Below are positions 34,201-42,995 of a stretch of DNA of 64,000 nucleotides, piece by piece. Within the stretch, counting starts at the first letter, position 1, and the number at the start of each line of letters is the position of its first letter. The position numbers and the translations under genes were made by a program. Origin of the DNA: an uncultured bacterium. GTDB lineage: Bacteria > Cyanobacteriota > Vampirovibrionia > Gastranaerophilales > Gastranaerophilaceae. Where the stretch lies: positions 101,126-165,125 of the forward strand of contig CASGCE010000035.1 in NCBI GenBank assembly GCA_949299935.1. Reading direction: 5' to 3'. The notes below the pieces were generated by a model. It saw only the letters and a list, made by a program, of their open reading frames with translations, did not search any database and was not told the DNA's origin.

Positions 34201-34356
34201 ATGATAAAAAAGATTTCACAACCTTCGTGTAATGTAAGCGACAGTGTTGAATTTATATTAAGAGGAGCGAGAAAACGCCGTGCAATGGCGTTAATGAATG
34301 CACGTGCAGTAAATGCCGAGGCAGGTATTCAGGTCAAACTGGCGGCTGTAAAATGA
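34201..34356 (+). CDS. 51-residue basic small protein
   Basis: ATG 34201 preceded by AAGGAG, 51 codons, TGA at 34354-34356. Sequence begins MIKKISQPSCNVSDSVEF and continues with ILRGARKRRAMALMNARAV; strongly basic centre (RGARKRR). A promoter and terminator of its own bracket it, which supports a real gene or a small regulatory RNA with coding content. No family recognised. Divergent from the frameshifted small basic gene. Confidence 0.65.
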   Translation: MIKKISQPSCNVSDSVEFILRGARKRRAMALMNARAVNAEAGIQVKLAAVK

Positions 34357-34380
34357 CGGCCGAATAAGAAGAGAATTTAA

Positions 34381-34404
34381 AAAGGCGGTTAAAATCCGCC
34401 TTTT
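34381..34404. terminator. Bidirectional terminator
   Basis: Stem AAAGGCGG/CCGCCTTTT with loop TTAAAAT; T4 on the right and A-rich left side. It ends the 51-residue gene and the zinc dehydrogenase gene, whose stop is at 34405. Confidence 0.85.
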
Positions 34405-35442
34405 CTATTGCCAAGGTTTAATTAAAAACTTAATTGCCTTACCGTCAATATGTTGTTGCATGGCATATTCAACCATTTCCAGCGGCAGCGTATCCGTGAT
34501 GAGCTTTTCAACCTCAAGCTTGCCGGATGCAATATAATCAAGTGCCATTCTGAAATATTTTGGGGTATGATGAAAAACACTCATCATGGTAATATCATCG
34601 TAATGCATTCTTGTGGTGTCAAAAGTTACAGTGGAACCTGATTTGCAGCCGCCAAAAAAGTGGACTGTACCTCCCGGACGAACGAATGAAAAAATTCTTT
34701 CCCAAATTTCGGGTAATCCAACACATTCAACAGCAATGTCCAGCCCTTTTTCTTCCTCAGTAAAGGCTTTGAATATTTTTTCAGGATTAGGATATTTTTT
34801 CAAATCAACAATTTCGTCAGAATATGCAAATTCCTCAGCCATTTTCAACTTTAGAGGATTACGCCCTGCGACTATAACACGAGCACCTTTAAGCTTTGCA
34901 AGTCTTGCAAACATCAATCCAATCGGTCCAATACCTATAATACCGACAGTATCACCCTCTTTTATTCCACTTCTTTCAACTCCGTGAACCACATTTGCCA
35001 ATGGCTCGCAAAATGCGGCACATTCAAAACTTAAATTATCCGGTAAAATAAGCATATTTTTTTCGACAATCCTCGCCGGAACTGTAATATATTCGGCATA
35101 AGCACCATTCAACAAATCCAGATTCTCGCACAAATTATACTCACCACGCCTGCAATAAAAACAATCCCCGCAAGGTGCGGAATTTGCTGCTACGACACGG
35201 TCTCCACGCTTAAAATTTTCAACTCCGCGACCCACTTTTTCCACAATCCCTGAAAATTCATGCCCGAATCCCGATGGGATATTTTTTATCAGCACAGGAT
35301 GCCCCCGCCGGTACGTTTTCACATCAGTACCACAGGTTAACGCTGCCATGACCTTAACCACAACTTCCCCTTCTTCAGGCGGTTTTACCATAACTTCTTC
35401 ATACTTTATATTCTGCGGTCCGTAATATTGTATAGCTTTCAT
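34405..35442 (-). CDS. Zinc-dependent medium-chain dehydrogenase
   Basis: 345 residues of the MDR/alcohol dehydrogenase superfamily. Catalytic zinc region CGTDVKTYRRGHP and GFGHEFSG (His62-Glu region), structural zinc loop CGDCFYCRRGEYNLCE with four Cys, NAD site GIIGIGPIGLMFARLAK. Resembles sorbitol/threonine dehydrogenase types; substrate not determinable. Starts one base after the stop of the second zinc dehydrogenase gene, so the two form an operon; tandem paralogs may act in sequence on a sugar or polyol. Confidence 0.87.
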   Translation of the reverse strand: MKAIQYYGPQNIKYEEVMVKPPEEGEVVVKVMAALTCGTDVKTYRRGHPVLIKNIPSGFGHEFSGIVEKVGRGVENFKRGDRVVAANSAPCGDCFYCRRGEYNLCENLDLLNGAYAEYITVPARIVEKNMLILPDNLSFECAAFCEPLANVVHGVERSGIKEGDTVGIIGIGPIGLMFARLAKLKGARVIVAGRNPLKLKMAEEFAYSDEIVDLKKYPNPEKIFKAFTEEEKGLDIAVECVGLPEIWERIFSFVRPGGTVHFFGGCKSGSTVTFDTTRMHYDDITMMSVFHHTPKYFRMALDYIASGKLEVEKLITDTLPLEMVEYAMQQHIDGKAIKFLIKPWQ

Positions 35443-35443
35443 A

Positions 35444-36427
35444 CTATTCCTTAATCTTTATATAAGCCTTCATAATACGGTTATTCATAGTATCATCAAC
35501 GGCTTTTTGAATATCCTCAAGTTTGTATATTGTAGACAATCCGTCAACCTTCACTTGTCCCGAGCGCAACAGATTTAAAGAATCCTGCAAATCAATAGGC
35601 GCAGGAGAGTAGCTTCCCAAAACTGTCAATTCCCTGTAATAAATCTCATTGTTGGCGTAACCCCAGTTGTTGGGAGTGCTCGAAAATACGAGAATTTTCC
35701 CGCCGTTTCTGACATATTTCAATGCGGTATTTATAGCCTTATCGGAACCTGATGTCATAAATACACCATCTGCCTCGAAATTCGGATCCATTTCCTTTAC
35801 ATTTAACGCGGAAATTCCCAAATCTCTTAGTCGTCTTACTCTGTCTGGAATTAAATCACAGCCTATTACATCCATTCCGAAAGCCTTAAGCGCCTGTGCC
35901 ATCAAAATCCCGATTGAACCCAGCCCGATTACAAGGGCAGTCGAATTACCTCTCAAATTGGCTCTTTTAATAGCCCTGACACAACAGCCCAAAGGTTCAT
36001 AGAAGGAGGCTTCGACGTCCGAAAGATTTTCAGGCTTCAGGTGTGCCACATTTTGCAAATGTTCTTCAGTCAAATAAACATACTCGCTGAACCCGCCCGG
36101 GACAATATTGGTTGCCTTAAAATGCTCGCACATTGAAATATTACCGTTTCTGCAATATACGCATTCGCCGCAAGGAATGTGGTGGGACGTGATAATAACA
36201 TCACCAACTTTAAAATTGGTTTTTGACTTAATCTCAACAATTTCCGCAACAATTTCGTGGCCCAAAACAGTTCCGTCTTTCGATATTTTATGAATAAACT
36301 TAACAATATCAGATCCGCAAAGCCCGCAGCCTAAAACCCGAACAACAGCACCTTCTCTATCGTTAAGCTCCAAGTCTGATGTTTCTTTTACTACAATTTT
36401 TCCTTTATTTATAACAGCTATTTTCAT
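35444..36427 (-). CDS. Zinc-dependent medium-chain dehydrogenase, second paralog
   Basis: About 327 residues. Catalytic zinc CGLCGSDIVKFI and VLGHEIV, structural zinc loop CGECVYCRNGNISMCEHF, Rossmann GLGSIGILMAQALKAFG. Differs clearly from the paralog downstream (for instance HHIPC before the structural loop). Start at 36427 is preceded by GCGAGG; the longer frame to 36475 covers the promoter region. First gene of the two-gene unit. Substrate unknown; galactitol- or sorbitol-type dehydrogenases are the nearest in look. Confidence 0.85.
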   Translation of the reverse strand: MKIAVINKGKIVVKETSDLELNDREGAVVRVLGCGLCGSDIVKFIHKISKDGTVLGHEIVAEIVEIKSKTNFKVGDVIITSHHIPCGECVYCRNGNISMCEHFKATNIVPGGFSEYVYLTEEHLQNVAHLKPENLSDVEASFYEPLGCCVRAIKRANLRGNSTALVIGLGSIGILMAQALKAFGMDVIGCDLIPDRVRRLRDLGISALNVKEMDPNFEADGVFMTSGSDKAINTALKYVRNGGKILVFSSTPNNWGYANNEIYYRELTVLGSYSPAPIDLQDSLNLLRSGQVKVDGLSTIYKLEDIQKAVDDTMNNRIMKAYIKIKE

Positions 36428-36456
36428 ATTTCGCCTCGCAAATACTTTGCAAAAAT

Positions 36457-36465
36457 ATTCTAGCA
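36457..36465 (-). promoter_or_regulatory. Extended -10 promoter of the zinc dehydrogenase operon
   Basis: Minus strand TGcTAGAAT, 29 bases before the ATG at 36427; leadered with GCGAGG. It is packed back to back with the divergent promoter at 36470-36498. Confidence 0.55.
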
Positions 36466-36469
36466 CAAC

Positions 36470-36498
36470 TTGCATGAAAATGAAAGATATATTAAAAT
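36470..36498 (+). promoter_or_regulatory. Promoter of the GNAT gene, leaderless geometry
   Basis: -35 TTGCAT (36470-36475), 17-base spacer, -10 TAAAAT (36493-36498), six bases (ATACCT), ATG at 36505. Confidence 0.7.
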
Positions 36499-36504
36499 AT
36501 ACCT

Positions 36505-37494
36505 ATGACGAGGATTAGAAAATTATTCTGCTTTGATTATCCTAAAATTAATAAAATGATTTCATATTTGGGACAGGAAGAATACGCCAGGTTCGCCAAG
36601 ATGATTATGGAGGAGCCTGCCGGGATTTTAAATAACCTTATGCCACTCAGATACAAATTTAAACCGGAATCATATATTCTTCTGGAAGATGAAGACATTT
36701 TGGGTCTGATAACCGTGGCACCTACATCCGGAAACCCCTATAAAATCAATATAACCAGACTTGTATTTAAACAGGATTTCTATAACGTAGGTAAACAACT
36801 GATAGAATTTGTCGTGGCAAAATACGGAGCAAAAGGTGCACATACATTCATGGTATATGTAGATTCAAGTCACGATGAATTGTGTACTTTATTCGTAAAA
36901 GGCTGCGGATTTCGGCAATGCTCGTATGAAAATTTATGGAAACTTGATAATTTTCAACCACAAAGTACAACCTGTGCGGCATTTCGTCCCTGCCAGAACG
37001 AAGACGTAAATTATATAGCAGAACTTTACAACAGTGAATTGAAAAACTTATACAAGCCCTCTATGGAACGCATCGCACAGGAATATCTCGAACCGGTATT
37101 TGCCGGCTTTAACACCTGCTACAAAAATCGCTACGTCTTGAATGACGCAGACAAAATTATTGCATACATATCATTAACCACCGTCGATAACCTGAATTTT
37201 ATAATAGATATATCAACAAATAACGGGTATGAATTTGATTATGATGAGATACTGAACTTTGCACTCAAAGAAATTAATCGGAGAAAATCAAGCTTTACGG
37301 CGTTTTTAAAACACCGCCAATATGCAAAAAATGCCGACAAACTCGAGGAATATCTGCATAACCGCAACCTTAATTGCATACAAACACAGTGCGTATTTGT
37401 AAAGGATTTTTATAAACCTGTTAAAGAAGCTGAAAATGTGCTGAAGATATTTTCCTTCGGAGAAAACAGTCTTATTTCAAATATTCACCTTTGA
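36505..37494 (+). CDS. GNAT-type N-acetyltransferase (two-domain)
   Basis: 329 residues, acetyl-CoA-dependent. The first domain has the GNAT beta-alpha pattern (ILGLITVAPTSGNPYKINI, then KQLIEFVVAKYGAKG, VYVDSSHDELCTLFVKGCGFRQC). The second half (AFRPCQNEDVNYIAELYNS ...) looks like another GNAT-like domain without an obvious acyl-CoA loop. Substrate unknown. It is immediately upstream of ilvC and its stop lies within the ilvC -35 region. Confidence 0.75.
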   Translation: MTRIRKLFCFDYPKINKMISYLGQEEYARFAKMIMEEPAGILNNLMPLRYKFKPESYILLEDEDILGLITVAPTSGNPYKINITRLVFKQDFYNVGKQLIEFVVAKYGAKGAHTFMVYVDSSHDELCTLFVKGCGFRQCSYENLWKLDNFQPQSTTCAAFRPCQNEDVNYIAELYNSELKNLYKPSMERIAQEYLEPVFAGFNTCYKNRYVLNDADKIIAYISLTTVDNLNFIIDISTNNGYEFDYDEILNFALKEINRRKSSFTAFLKHRQYAKNADKLEEYLHNRNLNCIQTQCVFVKDFYKPVKEAENVLKIFSFGENSLISNIHL

Positions 37495-37518
37495 AAAATT
37501 TATTCTTTATGCTAAAAT
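37491..37518 (+). promoter_or_regulatory. Promoter of ilvC
   Basis: -35 TTGAAA (37491-37496), 16-base spacer, extended -10 TGcTAAAAT (37510-37518). It overlaps the GNAT stop codon. An in-frame ATG at 37491 lies within this promoter and so is not the ilvC start. Confidence 0.65.
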
Positions 37519-37535
37519 TGGTTGACGAGGTGGAT

Positions 37536-38552
37536 ATGGTAAAAATATACACGGACAAAGATATTGATAAAAGTGTAATAAAAACAAAAAAAATAGCAAT
37601 AATCGGCTTTGGTTCACAAGGTTACGGGCAATCGCTTAACCTAAAGGATTCAGGCTGCGATGTTGTTTTGGGCTTGAGATTGGGTGGAAATTCCGATAAA
37701 AAAGCGAAACAATACGGCTTTAAAACAATGACGATAGAAGATGCCGTAAAGTGGGCCGATGTTGTGCAAATTTTGATACCTGACGAAGTTCAGGCAGAGG
37801 TTTATGAAAATCAAATAAAACCTAATATGAGAAAAGGTCAGTATTTGATGTTTTCACACGGGTTTAATATACACTTCAAAAGAATAAAGGCGCCGGATGA
37901 CATCAACGTAATTATGGTAGCACCCAAAGGTCCCGGACATACCGTCCGAAGTGAATATCTTGAAGGCAAAGGTGTCCCGTCATTGATTGCCATATATCAA
38001 GATTTTACAGGTGATTCAAAACAGATTGCTCTTTCATATGCATCCGCAATAGGTGCAGGTCGTGCCGGTATACTCGAAACCACCTTCCGTGAAGAAACCG
38101 AAACTGATTTATTCGGGGAACAAGCAGTGATCTGCGGAGGGATTTCGGCACTTATAAAATCAGGATTCGACACATTGGTAGAAGCCGGATATTCACCTTA
38201 TATGGCATATTTTGAAACACTGCACGAAATGAAATTAATCGTTGATTTAATCTATCAGGGCGGTTTAAACGATATGAGATATTCAATCTCCAACACTGCC
38301 GAATACGGAGATATGACACGCGGACCGCAGGTTATCGGTAATGAGTCAAAACTCGCAATGAAAGAAATTTTGAAAAATATTCAAAGCGGAAAATTCGCTG
38401 ATGAATTTCTCAACGAAATGAAATCGGGATGCAAGAAGCTTAACGAATTAAGAAAAGAAAATTGTGATACTCAAATTGAAAAAGTAGGTAAACAAATCCG
38501 TACATCTTTCGTATGGAGTGATAACAAAATAATTAACAGGGAAAAGAATTAA
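37536..38552 (+). CDS. ilvC: Ketol-acid reductoisomerase (class I)
   Basis: Second step of valine/isoleucine synthesis: isomerisation and NAD(P)H reduction of acetolactate. 338 residues from ATG 37536 (GAGGTGG upstream), the class I length. Motifs: YTDKDIDKS, IAIIGFGSQGYGQSLNL (Rossmann), GLRLGGNSDKKA, VAPKGPGHTVR, and the metal/catalytic ETETDLFGEQAVICGG and EAGYSPYMAYFE. All expected Mg ligands (Asp/Glu in ETDLFGE) are present. Other ilv genes are not adjacent. Followed by the YhaM-like gene after 3 bases. Confidence 0.97.
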   Translation: MVKIYTDKDIDKSVIKTKKIAIIGFGSQGYGQSLNLKDSGCDVVLGLRLGGNSDKKAKQYGFKTMTIEDAVKWADVVQILIPDEVQAEVYENQIKPNMRKGQYLMFSHGFNIHFKRIKAPDDINVIMVAPKGPGHTVRSEYLEGKGVPSLIAIYQDFTGDSKQIALSYASAIGAGRAGILETTFREETETDLFGEQAVICGGISALIKSGFDTLVEAGYSPYMAYFETLHEMKLIVDLIYQGGLNDMRYSISNTAEYGDMTRGPQVIGNESKLAMKEILKNIQSGKFADEFLNEMKSGCKKLNELRKENCDTQIEKVGKQIRTSFVWSDNKIINREKN

Positions 38553-38555
38553 ATT

Positions 38556-39407
38556 ATGTTTGACACAGAAACGACATATGAAGTGGTAAATTACGCTACA
38601 GGCGACACAAAAGCCGGCACGAAAATGGGCAAATTACAGCTTAAAGATACGAAGAATAATACTGTTTTGAACTGTATACTGTGGGAAGAAACATTAAACA
38701 GACTTGACAGCAAGCTTTTCAGAACAGGTAATCTTGTCAGGATAGTGACAGCGAGCTTCAATGAAAAATTTAACAATTGCCTTGTCTCATCACTTGAGCT
38801 TATAAAAGAAGCAAAAACAGGATTGAGTGAAACTGAACGCGAAGAAACATACAAAAAATTAACGAGTTACTTCGACACGATAAAAGATGAAAAATTAAGG
38901 AATTTTCTTAACACATACTTTGAAGAACACAAAGAAAGAATAAAAATCATGCCTGCAGCAAAAGTAATGCACCACAATTATATCGGGGGATTAATGGTGC
39001 ATACAATTGAATGCGTGGAGTTTGCCGAAAAAAATCTGGATCTGTTTACGCTAAAAATCAATCGTGATATTGCTATAGCGGCGTGTATTCTGCACGATAT
39101 CGGAAAGATTTTTGAATATACGGTGGATTTAGAAACAGGATTGGTAGATTATGACGAAAACTTTCGTCACGATTGGATAAGCCACTCACAGTACGGATTT
39201 TCTTTATGTATGATGCACGGTTTTAAGCGTATAGCGAAAATGATTGCGGCACACCACGGACGCGAAGAGTGGGGGGCAATTATAGACTTGGACGAAAAAG
39301 ATCTTGAACCGGAATTGTATTTTTTACATTTTATGGATAATTTATCGGCAAAATTCGGAAGAATAAACGTGGCGATGACAGAAAGAGGATTAAATTGGCA
39401 AAATTAA
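38556..39407 (+). CDS. YhaM-like 3'-5' exoribonuclease (OB-fold plus HD domain)
   Basis: 283 residues. N-terminal OB-fold-like part (GKLQLKDTKNNTVLNCILW) and C-terminal HD domain with HHNYIGGLMVHTIECVEFA, then CILHDIGKIFEY and AAHHGREEWG, the order of YhaM proteins that trim RNA/DNA 3' ends. The four metal ligands of the HD site are visible. It shares an operon with ilvC and the two nucleoside-monophosphate-kinase-like genes; its end overlaps the first by 13 bases. Confidence 0.88.
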   Translation: MFDTETTYEVVNYATGDTKAGTKMGKLQLKDTKNNTVLNCILWEETLNRLDSKLFRTGNLVRIVTASFNEKFNNCLVSSLELIKEAKTGLSETEREETYKKLTSYFDTIKDEKLRNFLNTYFEEHKERIKIMPAAKVMHHNYIGGLMVHTIECVEFAEKNLDLFTLKINRDIAIAACILHDIGKIFEYTVDLETGLVDYDENFRHDWISHSQYGFSLCMMHGFKRIAKMIAAHHGREEWGAIIDLDEKDLEPELYFLHFMDNLSAKFGRINVAMTERGLNWQN

Positions 39408-40066
39408 CCGAAAAACACAATTATGAAGGAACACTTGTATGCGTAGAAGGGATTGACGGTTCAGGTAAATCAACCCAGCTTGCACTTTTAAGGGATTGGC
39501 TTAAAGCAAGCGGGAAGGACGTTATTTATACCGAATGGAATTCGTCACCCTTAATATCACAAACAACAAAACTCGCAAAGAAAAAGAATATGCTGTCGCC
39601 AAGGACCTTCAGCCTTTTACACGCCGTAGATTTTGCCGACAGATTAAAGCAGATTATAGCACCCGCGCTTAAAGCAGGTTTTATAGTACTTGCAGACAGG
39701 TACGCCTTTACGGCATTTGCAAGAGATGTCGCCAGAGGTGTTGACCCTAAATGGGTTCGACAGGTGTACGATTTTGCAATACGACCTGATTTAACAATAT
39801 ACTTCGACATTGATCCGAAAACCTCTATAGAAAGAATTTGCTTCAACAGAACTCCTAAATTTTATGAGGCAGGTATGGACTTGAAATTAAGCAATGACCC
39901 GTTTGAAAGTTATTTAATATTCCAAACACGGGTCGTTAACGAGTACAAAAAAATGATTAAAGAGTTCGATATAGTTAAGCTTGATGCAAATGATTCAATT
40001 CATAGTAAACAAGTCAAAATCAGAAAAATGCTTAACAAAATTCTTGCTGACAAGGGGGTTGAATGA
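39395..40066 (+). CDS. Thymidylate kinase-like protein, copy 1
   Basis: 223 residues, P-loop kinase of the TMPK family. P-loop EGIDGSGKSTQ near 17-27, DRYAFTAFARDVARG near 103-117 (TMPK DR[YF] motif), but the dTMP-loop REPGGT is replaced by TEWNSSP, so true dTMP kinase activity is uncertain. Starts with TTG at 39395 after GAGG. Its stop overlaps copy 2 by four bases. Copy 1 and copy 2 are alike over their whole length. Confidence 0.75.
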   Translation: MAKLTEKHNYEGTLVCVEGIDGSGKSTQLALLRDWLKASGKDVIYTEWNSSPLISQTTKLAKKKNMLSPRTFSLLHAVDFADRLKQIIAPALKAGFIVLADRYAFTAFARDVARGVDPKWVRQVYDFAIRPDLTIYFDIDPKTSIERICFNRTPKFYEAGMDLKLSNDPFESYLIFQTRVVNEYKKMIKEFDIVKLDANDSIHSKQVKIRKMLNKILADKGVE

Positions 40067-40734
40067 AAAAATTTAAGACCAAACACGGTTATGAAGGCTT
40101 ACTGATAGTAATAGAGGGAACAGACGGCTCCGGAAAATCAACCCAATTAGAGCTGTTAAAGTGTTCATTGCAGGATCAGTCTTATGGGGTAATGGTTTCT
40201 GAATGGAAGACTTCACGTCTTATTGCCGATGTTATTGACGACGCAAAAGAAAGAAACCTTTTAAATGCAACAACATACAGTCTTTTATACGCTGCCGATT
40301 TTGCGGATCGTCTTGAAAATCAAATTATACCTGCCCTGAAATCAGGATTTATAGTACTTTTGGACAGATACTACTACACCGCATTGGCACGTGACGTTGT
40401 GCGCGGACAAAACATTGAATGGGTCAAAAATCTCTATGACTACGCACCGGAACCGGATTTGGTTTTTTACCTCGATATGCCGGTTGCTGTACTTTTAAAA
40501 AGAATTATCGGTACAACAGGTCTGGATTTTTACGAAAGCGGTCGTGACGTAGGTTTCTCAACTGACTTTTACAAAAGCTTTGAAATATATCAGAATAAGT
40601 GCCTTGAACAATATGAAAAAATGAAAAAGCTTTACGGATTTATAAATATCGACGGAACAAAAACAATACCTCAAATACATAAAATTATGAATAAAGAAGT
40701 CCAAAAAATTCTTGATACGGGTATTTTGAATTAA
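40063..40734 (+). CDS. Thymidylate kinase-like protein, copy 2
   Basis: 223 residues, tandem paralog of the upstream gene. P-loop EGTDGSGKSTQLE, SEWKTSR in place of the dTMP-loop, DRYYYTALARDVVRG. Both copies have exactly the same length and layout, which suggests tandem duplication and perhaps a heterodimer or different nucleotide specificity. Translationally coupled (ATGA). Last gene of the ilvC operon; 145 bases follow before the next gene. Confidence 0.75.
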   Translation: MKKFKTKHGYEGLLIVIEGTDGSGKSTQLELLKCSLQDQSYGVMVSEWKTSRLIADVIDDAKERNLLNATTYSLLYAADFADRLENQIIPALKSGFIVLLDRYYYTALARDVVRGQNIEWVKNLYDYAPEPDLVFYLDMPVAVLLKRIIGTTGLDFYESGRDVGFSTDFYKSFEIYQNKCLEQYEKMKKLYGFINIDGTKTIPQIHKIMNKEVQKILDTGILN

Positions 40735-40879
40735 AATCAGCGGTTTTATAAAGAAATATAACAATTGTAAAATATTTAACATAAAAATTTACTTTATGAA
40801 ACATTTTGTACTTTTGAGAATTGTTTTGTGCTAAGTTAAATATTGTGAAAGAGATTTTTAGGTTTAAGGAGATTAATGA

Positions 40880-41473
40880 ATGTCTGAATATTTGAGCAAA
40901 GAAGAGATAAAGCAATGGAGAAGCTCATTAGAAAAGATTACATTAGAAGAATTTGCTGCCAGACTGGGGAAGAAATTAGCCGAGGATAAACCGACAAATG
41001 ACATTGTGGATATAGTATTAAAAGGTCAGCCGGTAATCTCAAATGATACTGAATGGTCGCAAACACGTACGGAAAGATTAAGTACTATTGCCGACAGAGC
41101 ATACGCCAGAGAAAAAGATATTGCGCCTTCACCGTTTGCGGCAATAAAACAAGAGATTCATTCAAGCGCTAAAAAAAGCTCAACCGCTAAAAAATCAGTA
41201 TCTAAAGCTTCAAAGGAAGAAAAACCGGCAGCAGCTAAAGATTTAAGAGAAGAAGTCCGAATTGTTTTTAAGAAAACTCTCACTGATCGTGAGCAAAAAG
41301 TTTTTGATTATTTTGCACAAAATAATAACAAAATCGTGTATGCTAAAGATTTAGCGGCACTTTTGGATTTGCCGAGGGACTATGTTTATAAATATATCAA
41401 AAACCTGCGTGCAAAAATTGACGGAGATAATCTCAGAAATGCCGATAAAGGCGGTTTCATCTTGTCAGTGTAA
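40880..41473 (+). CDS. Putative DNA-binding protein with basic linker
   Basis: 197 residues. N-terminal ~90 residues are helical (IKQWRSSLEKITLEEFAARLGK), residues ~95-125 form a Ser/Lys/Ala-rich linker (SSAKKSSTAKKSVSKASK), and the C-terminal ~70 residues look like a winged helix (TLTDREQKVFDYFAQNNNK, AKDLAALLDLPRDYVYKYIKNL). This resembles regulators or RNA-polymerase accessory proteins, but no family is assigned. AAGGAG precedes the ATG. A terminator follows. Confidence 0.6.
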   Translation: MSEYLSKEEIKQWRSSLEKITLEEFAARLGKKLAEDKPTNDIVDIVLKGQPVISNDTEWSQTRTERLSTIADRAYAREKDIAPSPFAAIKQEIHSSAKKSSTAKKSVSKASKEEKPAAAKDLREEVRIVFKKTLTDREQKVFDYFAQNNNKIVYAKDLAALLDLPRDYVYKYIKNLRAKIDGDNLRNADKGGFILSV

Positions 41474-41499
41474 AAAACTCCCTCCGGGGAGTTTTTTTT
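41472..41499 (+). terminator. Rho-independent terminator
   Basis: Stem ACTCCC/GGGGAGT with short TCC-centred loop, A6 before and T8 after, directly at the stop codon of the 40.9-41.5 kb gene. Confidence 0.9.
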
Positions 41500-41574
41500 A
41501 TTTTATCCGGCGAATTTCCGGTTGAATAACCCCAATTGCAAGGTTTAAAAAAACAAGACCAAAACTGCCTAAAC

Positions 41575-41596
41575 TTTAAGATAGCGCTATCTTAAA
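41575..41596. repeat. Perfect 22-base palindrome
   Basis: Arms TTTAAGATAGC and GCTATCTTAAA with no loop; the fold continues on both sides as AAAC.../...GTTTT with a small bulge. Followed by T6 on the plus strand and by TTTT on the minus strand. It may terminate the sugar-transporter gene (stop at 41610) or bind a dimeric protein. Confidence 0.7.
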
Positions 41597-41609
41597 AAGT
41601 TTTTTAGCG

Positions 41610-42983
41610 TTAATCTTCTTTAACGGTTCCGGTAATAAAAGCCGCACCTATAAGACAAACAGCCCCAATTAAAAATGCATATTCCCAGTGATAATTAACC
41701 AGCCCGTCACCGGCATCAAAAACGCATTTTGAAATAATCCAAGCAACAATAGTACATACAAAAACCTGCGGTCCCGCAATAAATATATTAAACAAACCCA
41801 TAACTGAACCTTCAGTGCCTTTTTTTATGTATTTTGAGAGCATAGCAAAGGGCAAAGCACAAATACTTGCCCAGCCGATACCGGCAAGGCCCATTAAAAA
41901 TGCGACGTATATGGTGTTTGCAGTAAAAGCCATTCCTAAGTAAGCTGCAACCATTGACAACAATGAAATTATGTGAATCTTTTTATTACCGAATTTCTCA
42001 GCCAAAGCACCTATAGGTATTGCTACCAAAAAACAGACAAGATTGAAAATTGCAAAACAAATTGACGAAAAATTGGTACCGTTTATAACAGCGTCTTCAA
42101 ACGAATGTTTAGCGGTTTCACTGGCACTGATTAAGTCAGGTACGCCGAAAAGCGTGTGTACAGAGTACTGAGTGAAAAATATAAGCATACACATCGTGCT
42201 CATCCAGGTGAAAAATTGCATCAGACAAATTTTAGGGACTTCGGCGGACATCGAAAAGAAATTTTTCAAGGAATTCAAAAAGCTGTTTTCACGAATATCA
42301 GCGTCAGCAACCTCTTTAAGAATTTCTTTTTTTGTCTGATTTTCTTTAACGGTAATACAAGTCCAAATCATAGCAAGTGAGAATGCAAGTGCCGCCATCA
42401 CAAATTGTGCGGAAACAGACATTTGATAGTTAAATACCCATTTGAGAAATGGAGCGGTAGCAGCGGCAACAACAGACCCAAGTCCGATAGAAAGACTTAT
42501 GTATGAATTAGCCATAGCATGCTGCTCTTGCGGTACGACATCGGGAATTAACGCTCTGTAAGGACCTTGAGCCACATTTATACACGCATCAATAACCCAA
42601 ATCATAATTGCAGCAAAGAAAAGCGCCGTCCAAATCGGAAGTTCGATACCCAAAATACTTTCTAAAGCAATCGCAACATGCTGAGAATTAGGGAATATCC
42701 ACAAAGCTAAACTCGCAATTAAAGCTCCCCCCAATAAATACGGACGCCTTCTTCCGAATTTTGATACTGTTTTGTCACTTAAAGCACCTACCAACGGCTG
42801 CACCACCATGCCCGTAAACGGACCGGCTAGCCATATTAATCCGTATAGAAACGGTGAAGCTCCTAAATTCTCTGTAACAGGGCCGGATAATATGATTCTC
42901 ATCTGCCATGCAAACTGCAACCCGAAAAATCCGAGTGCAAAATTTAAAAATTGAGCGGTACCAAATTTTTTTAAATCTGACAT
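41610..42983 (-). CDS. SLC45-like MFS sugar transporter
   Basis: 457 residues, twelve predicted transmembrane helices. The loop 2-3 motif SDKTVSKFGRRRPYLLGGA and the helix 4 segment ACINVAQGPYRALIPDVVP are typical of the SLC45/sucrose-proton symporter (GPH-like) group, which imports sucrose, maltose or other disaccharides. GGAGAG precedes the ATG, with TATAGT upstream. Next to pyrG on the same strand (12 bases between), perhaps co-transcribed. Sugar specificity unknown. Fits a fermenter that also has a DUF3536 glycosidase-like protein. Confidence 0.85.
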   Translation of the reverse strand: MSDLKKFGTAQFLNFALGFFGLQFAWQMRIILSGPVTENLGASPFLYGLIWLAGPFTGMVVQPLVGALSDKTVSKFGRRRPYLLGGALIASLALWIFPNSQHVAIALESILGIELPIWTALFFAAIMIWVIDACINVAQGPYRALIPDVVPQEQHAMANSYISLSIGLGSVVAAATAPFLKWVFNYQMSVSAQFVMAALAFSLAMIWTCITVKENQTKKEILKEVADADIRENSFLNSLKNFFSMSAEVPKICLMQFFTWMSTMCMLIFFTQYSVHTLFGVPDLISASETAKHSFEDAVINGTNFSSICFAIFNLVCFLVAIPIGALAEKFGNKKIHIISLLSMVAAYLGMAFTANTIYVAFLMGLAGIGWASICALPFAMLSKYIKKGTEGSVMGLFNIFIAGPQVFVCTIVAWIISKCVFDAGDGLVNYHWEYAFLIGAVCLIGAAFITGTVKED

Positions 42984-42995
42984 TATCTCTCCATA

